In this document: positions 1 through 10,800 of the stretch, one piece after another
How positions within the stretch are numbered: the first letter of the stretch is position 1
How the letters are laid out: each line of letters starts with the position of its first letter
Assembly (NCBI GenBank): GCA_004352715.1
Contig: SCFE01000002.1
Location: 3,547,327 to 3,611,326, forward strand
Length of the DNA stretch: 64,000 nucleotides
Direction: 5' to 3'
Source of the DNA: Hofstenia miamia
Taxonomy: Eukaryota > Xenacoelomorpha > Acoela
Notes under the pieces: generated by a model
The model's input: only the letters and a program-made list of their open reading frames with translations
What the model was told of the DNA's origin: nothing
The model's database searches: none
Program-made: the position numbers and the translations under genes

Positions 1-1648
1 GTTTTTCCACAATTACTAAGAATTTTCTCCAAACCTATTTCCAAATTTGAAAATCTTGGGGTATGGGTAGGTCTATTGGGGAACATACATTAATGCAATG
101 TTGAAACTTTCTATTAAAGCGCATTGCTATGGCAGAGATTGTTGAATAGATTAACTAGTTTTCTTAAAAATTTTCGAATTTTTAAAAAGATTTAAATTCT
201 CCCCGTACCTAGTGTTAATGTATTTAGAAAGTTTTGAGCCCCTAGAGGCAACAAAGAACTTTGACTGTTTCTTGATATGTGCAAAGAATTTTCAAACCTA
301 TTGAGGCGTACGGTGCGCAAAGTCAAAGGTCGCGGATTTAGAGCGAAAAAGAAAGAGGAGACTCTCCTCTGCTTTCAGATTGATAACACCATTAATGGTT
401 TTTGAGCTATAAGCGTTTAAAAATTTTTTATATTATAATGAAAATTTCCTAAAAATCACCAGAATACTTAAGGTTAAAAAGCATATTTGAACTTCGAAAC
501 TACTGATCTTGGAGAAATCATATTTTGTTACTGTTAACCGATATTTTTGAAAACGCTTTAGATTTTTAAAGTGTAAAGGTAAAGAAACTCATGTGCTAGG
601 GCCTGCAGTAATAAATATCGCAATATTTTATATGAAAAAGATGCAAACACTGTTTGCATTAAAATTAATTCATGATTGCTATGGGAATAGCTAATTAGCA
701 TATAACTAAGTCTTCAAATAAAAATGTAAGTGCAAAACTTATATTCTTTTAAAAACACTTTGTAGCAATTCATTAAAAGATGAAAGACCAGTTATTCACA
801 AAAAATTCAATAAATGCGCTTTGTTTGGCCTCACGCAAACATAATTTTTTACATTTATAAGCGAAAAATATAGACAAGGGTTTCTATTATACTTACAAAG
901 GATATTGAATCTATAGCCTCTACAGACATTTCGACAGTTTGTATCATGTTATTTTTCCATTTCAATTACAATGAGAATGCCCATCGAAATTCTCATGGCC
1001 ATGACATGGGAATACAAAAAGAGTTACCATAGCAAGATCATAAAATTTCCAAGATGTTAGTTGGATTGCAAATTAATATATATGAGATCACGTTGTAAAA
1101 CGATTATTGAAATTGGCGCCGGAATGTGATTACTAAGACTCCCTATACAATAAAGATTATTACAAAGAACAATATTAAGCAATTTCAGAAATAATTGTCA
1201 CATTATATTTGTAGACAAATCGACTAAATCTCTTTCGTCATTTATAATGAAGAAGAATTTCAAATTAAAATACTAAATCTAAGATGTAGACAACTTTTTG
1301 AAAATAAATGTTTCAAAATATTAGTTGGAGGATTGTAACAAAGCGCTATTTATTAAAAACAGTACAAGTACTTGAAAGCGAAAAACGAATTGCTCTTATA
1401 GTACGGGTACATGTACAAGAAGCCAAAAAAAACATTGATTGAACAATTATGAGTCTTCCATTGCACTTATACAATGGAAAAAATTTAAACGTGAAAGCAT
1501 GTTGTAGTAAAAGCCAATGCCATGAATAATACGATTAAAATTATTATCCATGCAACAATACCAGACATTACGCCATGTATATGAAATTGGGTCAATATCA
1601 GGCAATTGCGCTGCTCAATTCAAAACCGATGTGCCGTTTACCAAGCGG
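1..1648. other. AT-rich non-coding stretch, nothing recognised
   Basis: No open frame with recognisable protein similarity, no inverted-repeat element and no RNA gene was seen here. The only long frame near the end (from 1575) has no domain and overlaps the duplicated segment described next. Confidence 0.6.
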
Positions 1649-1887
1649 CACCTGTCTTCTAGTTGCAAAACACAAAATTTTAGCATTTTCAACCCATAAC
1701 AACTTAAAGTGTAAAATAAATTATACCATTCTTATGTTTTCAAAAAAATATAGGATACCAAGTATTTTCAACGACACTCTTGTCAATTGAATATTATAAA
1801 TGTTGACTCATAGAAAAATGTTTTGCGCTCACCACAAGTCACAACATCTGAAGCCTTAGAATCGAACAATCATATATCTATGTGCCT
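1649..1887. repeat. Direct duplicate, copy 1 (ends at a single N)
   Basis: This segment recurs at 2170-2444 almost base for base; both begin with the same CACCTGTCTTCTAG sequence and end with ATATCTATGTGCCT. This copy lacks a 36-base insertion present in the other. It stops exactly at the single N at 1888, which suggests a contig end rather than a genuine tandem duplication. Confidence 0.85.
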
Positions 1888-1888
1888 N

Positions 1889-2168
1889 CCTCCATTGTTG
1901 TTTGAGTAGTTCCACGTCTCAGCTCATCAAAGTACTTATGTGTTCACTATCCTAACTCAGTGCAGCTCTCAATGCTGTTTGTAACTGACTTAAACTCAAT
2001 TTGTGTAATTATGATACTTCACAACCTGGCAATGTCACTAGCCACTGTTAAATATTTCTTCAGCCATTACCAAAAACTATTGGCTTTAATTAATATAATT
2101 AGATAAAGTAAATAATCACTTGCAGCTTCCTACCTTACATTTAAATAACAGTACATGCTCAGTCTATT
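1889..2168. other. Short contig piece bounded by single Ns
   Basis: This 280-base piece lies between the single Ns at 1888 and 2169 and is unrelated to the duplicate that flanks it on both sides. Because the two flanking sequences overlap each other, this piece may have been placed here by scaffolding. It contains no recognisable feature. Confidence 0.6.
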
Positions 2169-2169
2169 N

Positions 2170-2444
2170 CACCTGTCTTCTAGTTGCAAAACACAAAATT
2201 TTAGCATTTTCAACCGATAACAACTTAAAGTGTAAAATAAACGAATTTTAAATCATCTGTATTCCAAATTTTGATAAATTATACCATTCTTATGTTTTCA
2301 AAAAATATAGGATACCAAGTATTTTCAACGACACTCTTGTCAATTGAATATTATAAATGTTGACTCATAGAAAAATGTTTTGCGCTCACCACAAGTCACA
2401 ACATCTGAAGCCTTAGAATCGAACAATCATATATCTATGTGCCT
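2170..2444. repeat. Direct duplicate, copy 2 (begins after a single N)
   Basis: Matches 1649-1887, with a 36-base insertion after GTGTAAAATAA, one base less in an A run and a C-to-G change. It starts immediately after the N at 2169. The differences look like those between two haplotypes. Confidence 0.85.
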
Positions 2445-4559
2445 AAGGCTAGTGAGGCAGTTAGGAGGAGGGGGGGCATTCCCTATCTTAAAACTAGCTG
2501 TAAAATAGAAATATACAACCCACGACCAAGAATCTTATCTTTCGGGAGGATTGTACTTTTGTTTTATAAAAATCAAAGAATTTACAAAAACGCATCAAAA
2601 ATTTACCTAATCATTATAATAATCATAACATTCCCACTTACTTCCATTATGCCACCCTCGCCTACGAAACAAGCCTTGGTGTATATGTTCCTTATCAATT
2701 TTTTGTAAAAGTTGGTAATTATTGGAATTTTAAGATACAGAATAATGCATAAGAAGAATTGTCATAGTGGTGTGTGATGTATTGAATTTGCATTGAAATC
2801 GAATTGGTTTATATACAGAAATTCCAATGCAATGTCATTGGTTCGATTGGTAACGCTTTTCGGTACTTTAATGCTTGGCATGTTTGATTTTATCGTTTCT
2901 GTCAACTGCTGTTCTAAGCAAAAGAGTGTCGTCAGATGCTGAAAACAGTGGAGAAACAAATCGAATATGAGAATATTGTTATATTGCGTGAACATTTGTA
3001 TCATTTTTGTTTAAAAAATTTGATGTTTTACATTCAAATATGTGGATTGAATAAATTTCGTATTGAACTTCAATCCAGAGATTTGCATTGAACTGGGATT
3101 TAATTGCACACACTGCATCGCACATCCCTCAATTGCAACAACTACCACAGAATTTTTAAAAATACATTGGGCATGTACAGAAATAATTCTATATTTAACA
3201 ATTAATACCGTCTCCATCATCATTTTGCAATAGTAGCTTTGCATTTTCAATTTGTCAATTGCTAAATGATTACAATTTCCAACAAAATTTATTGAGAATT
3301 TTTTATCACGAATGAAATTATATGATTCTAGGAAATTTTTGGTGCTGAAACCGAATATAACAGTCTAACAGACTTTTTCTTAAAATTCCAAATTTAAATT
3401 TTAAATTTATTAGTATGATCTATCACAATTCTATCATTCCGCATCTCCATTACTCTATGTAAAAGCATAATCCTATTTGTATTCCTCATAAAAGTTTGCA
3501 AATTACAATTTAAAGTTCACCTTAACTCTTGCTCACTGGACTTGGCCCAAAGCAACTATATTATGCAACCACTGATTTACACCAAATTCATATACATTTC
3601 CCTTCATGGAAGGAGTTAGGTGTAAATTTGTGAGACTGAACTGGCTTCTAGGATGGCGTTACTAGTGGATAAAATGGTTGGAGTCCATATAAGGGTAGAG
3701 TCAGATAAGAGAATTTTGATAAACTTGGAAAGGAGCAGATGATTGGCGGGGGAGAGCATTCTGTGTTCATCAAGAAATTAACAATGTGACAAATGATTTA
3801 TTGAAAACGATTATATAATTTCAGCAATTTATGACATGACCATAAATATGCAGACATCATGTATCTGGTAATTTCTTTTGTCAGCCGACAAGGCCCGGCT
3901 ATGGCCATAAAACCGTAAACGCGCCCCTCCCTAATGCTAATTAGCCTTCTTTGTAAATACGTCCAATTGAATGGACTACAATATTGAAAATGGAATAATA
4001 ATGAAATTTATCCCATTGCAATCTCTAATTGCTTTTGCTATTGAGTTATTTTACTTTTAAAGGACTTCTTGTTATGGTACAAAATATTTACAGAAAATGA
4101 ATTATCAGGGACAATTTACATTTGAAAATGTAAAAAACTTCATAAAATGAAGGAGTTTTAAGGTTTGTACTTTTCTAATATTGGAAAGTGCGTTTAGAAC
4201 TCTTTCAAACGCAAACAGGAGTTCAGAAAATGATGTCACAACCATTTGGAGGAATATTATGTTTGGGATAAATATGTATTACTTTCAATTCTAATGAAGT
4301 TAAATACCACAGCAATGTATATATTCTATAATTGGACTTCATCACAGTAATATTTTAATTATCATACGAAAATAAAATAAATAAACCAACTTAAGTATTA
4401 ATTAAAATAATGCAAAAAATGAAAAACTTAAAATTATAATCTGACTAGAACAAATGTACTAGAAATGTTCATGAACGCAGACGGAAAATCATTATTTAGA
4501 GCAAGTTCTTTGATAGCTCGCACAAGCACGGGTAGTACTTTTGCGTTATCTCCATCATT
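2445..4559. other. Non-coding stretch downstream of the receptor gene
   Basis: No coding exon, RNA gene or element end is supported. Short open frames on the minus strand at 2762-3250 have no domain and no codon pattern suggesting selection. The part next to 4560 would include the 3' untranslated region of the receptor gene, but no polyadenylation site was assigned. Confidence 0.5.
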
Positions 4560-4814
4560 TCAGCACTTGCTTTGACCGAGAAAAGTAGGAACAACGTGAA
4601 AGTGTTTGTTTTTATGAGCAGGCCGTAGTTCTTTAGCACAACTCAGTGATCGATTCAACATCTTAGATGACACAGCTCCACAGGTGATGCGCGAAAGACT
4701 TCCGAAGAAAAACCATTTGAATGCAAGTTTAAAAGTACGATGGCAATAGTAATAGACAAGAGGAGTGATAGCACACGCTAAGTTCTGGCCAAGTAATCCG
4801 GTATAGTAACCAAT
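4560..4814 (-). CDS. Receptor exon 5: TM7 and C-terminal tail
   Basis: Encodes residues 348-431 and the TGA stop. TM7 ends CAITPLVYYY, where the normal Asn of NPxxY is Thr, followed by an amphipathic helix-8-like stretch (FKLAFKWFFF) and a tail of about 50 residues rich in Lys and Ser. The acceptor is TTCTCAG just upstream of 4814. TM7 joins exon 4 in phase 0. Confidence 0.75.
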   Translation of the reverse strand: MGYYTGLLGQNLACAITPLVYYYCHRTFKLAFKWFFFGSLSRITCGAVSSKMLNRSLSCAKELRPAHKNKHFHVVPTFLGQSKC

Positions 4815-7800
4815 CTGAGAATTAGCCAATATTTAAGCAAAGTGTTAAAACGAACGTATTGAAATTTTAAAACACTTGTAGCTTCAACAACATATCGATT
4901 ACATGTATTTGATAGAATTTTTTTTGAGTTGGGGAAGGAGTTGACGGCCAAATTTCATACTTTTAATCGTTTAGTTTCGCCTCAAAAGCAAAAAATCAGT
5001 CAGGATTCCATAGTATTAAAATCCAATCATTAACTAAAATTAAATTATCAATTGACATCAACTCTTTGCACAAGAAGTTATAATGTTTTCTAAACAAAAC
5101 TTAAATATTGGCTAAAACACGTTTACCTTAACAAAAAGAGCAAGTTGATAAGAATGAGCACACGGTGTTTGAAAGAGCACTACAATCCATAAATATATTA
5201 GATCAACAGATACTATAATAGATTTAAACATACATAGTTCAAAAAAATTAGTTGTTGATCTATACATACACTGTTGAATAACTGAGAACGCAGTAGAATG
5301 TATGGACGTGTAGCTGAACGCTAAAACTACTATAGAATATGCACGAATCACTCGGAGATAAGACAGCAGATGCATATCTACAGATTTGTTATTTGAATTT
5401 GGAGCACAATGCCTGAAATGTTACATTTATTAACATAATTTTGCAAGAGGTTTTAAAGAGAAAACAATTTAGTGAAAGCAAATGACACAGCACTAAATTT
5501 CAAGGCAATAACGCCTTCATTACGAACGTATCATATTGTTTAAATTTTACAAAAATCAAATAATATAATAAATGCTTCTTAGCAAACAAAAATGGATCGA
5601 ATTAGCATTCATTCATTTCTTAACTGATTTAACATTATGAAATTAAAGGAAATACCTCATTCATTTCGCTAGAGATAGACTTTTAAAAAAACTATCGAAT
5701 AAGGAGTTGAATAACAAGAACTTTGCGTAACATAGTATCTAGAAGCGATTAGTAATTATAGATAAGCTTCTTCAAATCAATAAAAAAATCATTTTAAGGC
5801 GACACGTATTTCCTCCCTTAGGTTGAAAAGGAATTGTCATCATAAAAAACTATTATGTTACCATTGAGTCAGAGCTGCAACCGTGTCTGGTTTTTGGCAC
5901 CGTGGATTTTAAGCACGGCACGGTTTTTCAAAAATATTAGGCACAGCATGGCACGATTTGTCAAAAATATCTAATTCTAGTAACAAATCAAACTAATAAA
6001 AGTGTAATTGTTGTACTTATGTTTGACAAATTTACTGTAAATGTTGGGAAAAACAACTTTGACCATTTTTTACGCCAGATTCCTAAAACACAAGTATGCA
6101 TTCCGTTTTATATAAACATATTATGATCTGCTTCCATTAATGTAATGTGTCTCAAAAATAGACACACAAATATTCATATTTACTAGAAGTAAACAATGAA
6201 AAACAAAAAACTTATTTTTTTAATAAGTTTTGACATAAGGTTTACTTATTCTAATTAAATGTATGTTATTCCAACAGCATGGACACTTAAATAAAAGGAA
6301 CTAATATATTAGAAAACGCTTACTGCATAGAAAAATAATTTTATAATTAGAACATAAACTATAAACTTAGAAACATTAAATTACATGAAGTAAATTATTC
6401 GTTATGAACTAAATATGCCTTACGACAGTTCGACAAAGATGGCACATCTATAAGGAATGATTTGAAATTCTGCAAAAAGTCAAACACGAATTATATGGCA
6501 TAACAAAAATACGAATATTGTTGTTGCATTCTAAAAATTCCCGCAATGTAATTTCTATGGAAATTTAATTCTAAGAGTCATTTGTATTATTAAAAGAATC
6601 ACTTGTTTTTATTAAACATGAGCTAGCATTTAATATATTATGAATGGAAACTTGTAAAAAAAATAATTGTAAGTTTCACACGCTTGCATATTCCATAGAT
6701 TTGGAGCACGGCACGGCTAAGTAAAGCAAAATCTTAGGCACGGCACGGTTGCAGCTCTGCAATGAATAGGAAATAAAATACGAATCAGCAACGTGTCAGC
6801 AAATACATTAACCCATTTCATACCAGACCTACTTAAATCCTTCATAATTGGCTATTTCTCAGCTACAGTACTTTTAGAAAGCTATTAAGAAAATTCCATG
6901 TGCAATTAGTCGTTTGAGGACCTTGGTATGAAATGAATTAAATTATGCCTAGGTTTCCATATCAAATCTGGTTTTTATTTATGGATTTCAATAACTAGAA
7001 GTTGGCCGTAGGAAATTTAACACGTCGACCCGAGACATTCAAATGAAACACATATTGACAAAATTCCTTAATTGAGTTCAATAAATTAATCATATTACTC
7101 ATTTGCGGAATCGATATGTATTTTTTCACTGTAATTTAGTTAAATAATATTTGAACTAATACTTTAAAGTACAGTAGCGGCCAAAAGTCTGAGCCCACCC
7201 CTATATTTGATAATAAGTAATAATTTGTCTTACCAATTTGTTCAAACAAAGTATATTTCGTAACTTTCATGCAACAGAAGAAAAGAAAAAGTTTTTCCAC
7301 AGTTTTATCAGTATTTTGTGTGCTGTCCCTTGGCAGCCAGAACAGCTTCAATGCGCCTCGGCATGGAGTGAGCAAGTTTTTGGCAGGCCTCCAGTGTCAT
7401 TTCTGTGGTCCACACCTTCTTGATAATCTCCCTCAAGTGCTCCTGTGAAGTGGGGTTGTGCTCACCCACCTTCTGCTTCATCTGAACCCAAAGATTTTCA
7501 ATTGGGTTCAGGTCAGGTGACGAGCCTGGCCATGGGCCAAGAACTGGAATCTCCTGCTGAGCCAGCCAATTTCTTACAACATTTGCAGTATGGCATGGTG
7601 CGCCATCATGCTGGAAGTGACTGGCGCCCAGAACATCCATCCATGTGATCAGCTTCTCAGATAACAGTTTTTGGTACACTGTCCCAGTGATCGTTGTTCC
7701 TGGTGGCATGATCCACAGTGGCCCACGACCTCCACTCCCAGAGAAGGCGCCCCATACCATAATGGTTGGTGCTTTCTTCACTCTGCTGGTGCAGTATTTG

Positions 7801-10800
7801 TTCTGGAATCTTGCCCCAACTGGACGACGCACATAACGGGTAAAGCAGTGGAATTGTGAGAAGGTTGACTCGTCTGAGAAGAGCACCTTTTCCCACTCTG
7901 CTGCTGTCCAACCCCGATACTTTCTGCAGAACGCGAGTCGTGCCTTAATGTTCTTGGCGGACTACAGGGGCTTCTTTGCTGGGCGGCAGCCTTTTAAACC
8001 AGCCACCAGTAGTCGCCTGCGAACAGTACGCACACTGGGTTTGTCTTGTTGGGGCAGCTGTGCACAAATTTTGCGTGCTGAAGATCTTGGCGACTTTTTG
8101 GCCATTCGGATGATTGNCCATCCAGGCACGCCGCATGTGCTGAAACAGAACGCAGATCAAAGCATTTTGCATCAAATGGCGGCAAATTTTAAATGATAAT
8201 ATATTGCTTGCACCCAAAGCGGAGAAAATGAATATAGCATGATATTTGGCTGTCAGTGCCGGGTGGGCTCAGACTTTTGGCCGCTACTGTATTTGAATTG
8301 AGAGGTAAATGACTCAACAAAGAAGCCCCTTCGTCCTCCCTTATCCACAGCTCTCGGTGCAACTGTCACCTGATGCAGGCCTATTTGATTTTTCGCAATA
8401 ACTTATAACTAATGTAAAACAGGTATTCCCGCTATTTTACTTTGATATCGTTCAAATGATGACTTAATATTTCTTGAAACAATCAAACGGTTATTTTAGT
8501 TTTTAAAAGTTTGAAACTTTGTTAATTTGACACCGATTGGTTAGATGAATTATTGTGAATCTTGCATAGTTTTACTATTCCCCTTGGTAGAGTAAAATAA
8601 ATTTTAAAAAAAATGTATGAATTGTTCATAAATGTAACACCTTAGGTGGTTACAGACGCCATGAAACACGTGATAATAAAGTGCAATCATCGCAACAATG
8701 TTAATCAGGAAGAATCCAGAATCAAATATGTGCAGAGCGGACATAACATAGACTGAGTTATACTTCGTGATAAGAGCTGTCACAAAGCCTACAATCGCCG
8801 CTGTCAACATAACACTGGCCAATACCCAATGAACTAGATAGTCATTGCTACACTCAAATTTTAACGTATCATTTTCGCTAGCAAAAAATACATCTCGAAA
8901 CCCATTTCTAATCATTGCTAAATTATCTTACAAGTTTATATCAATCTAAGCATAGTATAAAATATTCCCACATTGGAAAAGGAAAAGTAATAAAAAGCTT
9001 CAGTGGTAATCCACTGAATGCAATAACTTTCTAACCAGGTCGTCGAATAAACGAGTATGAACGATATGTAAGAGGATGGCAGATGCATATGTACTTGTCT
9101 ACCGCCACTAGAAGCATTCCCAGCTGACTATGATATAATGCGGAATTGTAGACCACAAAATTCAAAAGATTCATCACCATGTTGCCTTGTTTCACAGATT
9201 TTGAGTTTGAAATTTGAAAATGCCAGTAATAAAGTTAATAAATCGCATTAATATGCACAACACATATAAACCCTATATAAACAATAGACTAACGCATTCT
9301 TAAATTAATTAAAATAAGCTTGATTTTATCATCATAATTGTATAATTTTTTAAATATCTCACATAATTTATGATAATTTTGTGACTAAGTGTAATTGTGA
9401 TAATTATATAGAGAATTATTTTAATGGTTTTTTCACTTTTCTATCTCTTAAGAATATTAAGTGGATCTCTGTATTACACTATTGCCTTACATACACTTTT
9501 AGTATACCTAACTATTTCAGTGAAATTATGCCTAAAGAAGGAAAATGTTTAATATAACTTTAATCTCATTCACATCAACTATGTTGAAAACGCCAAAAGC
9601 AAAAGCTGTGATGTTGATTCAACCACCAATCCAGCACAAAACCAAGATAAATCAAAATTCCCAACTAGTTGTACAACGTGCAAATGTAAATAGAGTGAAA
9701 CTGACTGTTCTTAACGCTGCCGGCCAAAGCTATTTTAGCAAATTATTCACAATGACAATATATTGAGAGTCCGGTTAAACAAAAATGACGTAGAAATGAA
9801 ATGGCAATTGATATTCCTTTTCAAAGATAAGGTTTATATACAATTAGACTTCAGTGTACTGAAGTTTCCACTAACAAATTTTTTGCAAAAATGCTACTAT
9901 TATCTCAACATTTTTAGTACCAATAAATGTGACAAAATCTTCTACGTCTACAATCAATAAAAATTTCTTGTTGAAATGAGCAAGAAATATTCTACAAACT
10001 ACCAATAACCACAACATTTAAGGCATCATTAATAAGAAATTATTTATAAATGATATCTTTATTTAAAATAACAATGAGGCAAAACTTTAAACATTAATTT
10101 CAAAAATGTTATTAAGTTTAATGTTATGTGATCAACTCTTTTGAAGAAGGGGCCTTTATATCTGAAGTTCAGATACTGTAAAGGCTGTAACTTGAATTAG
10201 TGCTTGTTACAAAGAACAGAAGTTTGAAAGATCGGCCATACTCAAGTAAAAGTAAGTTTCAAACTTGAAGAATAACAGAGAAAAGGAATTTTTCCTAAAC
10301 CGGGGAACACGGCCTTAATAATGTTTGTAAGCTTAGAATAAACGATTATATTTTTAGATTCATTGACGATTCTAAATATAAGAAACAATTGAAGCCAAAA
10401 GAATTCTGAAAAATAGCAACTTTTGTTCTCATTTAAAACATTTTAAAGTGACTGATTCTATAAGTTATAAAAAACTGCTGAACAAGAAGGACCGCAAATT
10501 TTAAAACTTGCCAGAGCTCCAGTACAAAAAATGCTAATTCGATATCAACTTACTGGCACACAAGTTTTAGGATGGGAAAATTTTTAGTAACCCCCCATAA
10601 ATTTCAAGATCCGCTCTGGTCACATCAAAAAAAATTATCTACATTTTGATTACTACTTATATTTATCGCAAACAAAGCACATGATAGAGAAATCATTGAC
10701 AACAGTGATATTTAATCTTGATACATGTATGAATACACTGGACAGCCAAAAAAACTTTTATCGTAAAAAAACTTAGTGATTTACTATATTAAATGTCAAC

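Larger units (their letters stand above)
7172..8289 (-). mobile_element. Tc1/mariner-type DNA transposon with perfect 29-bp TIRs
   Basis: An element of 1118 bases with perfect terminal inverted repeats of 29 bases, beginning CAGTAGCGGCCAAAAGTC (7172-7200 and, reversed, 8261-8289), flanked by TA on both sides (7170-7171, 8290-8291), the duplicated target of this superfamily. It carries a minus-strand transposase pseudogene lacking its N-terminal DNA-binding domain. A single N at 8117 falls where that part should be, so some of the loss may be an assembly collapse. Identical termini suggest fairly recent movement. It lies in intron 3 of the receptor gene. Confidence 0.93.

Noticed and set aside
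7445-7859. Plus-strand open frames inside the Tc1-like element
   Set aside because: They are antisense shadows of the transposase, whose minus-strand reading has all catalytic boxes.
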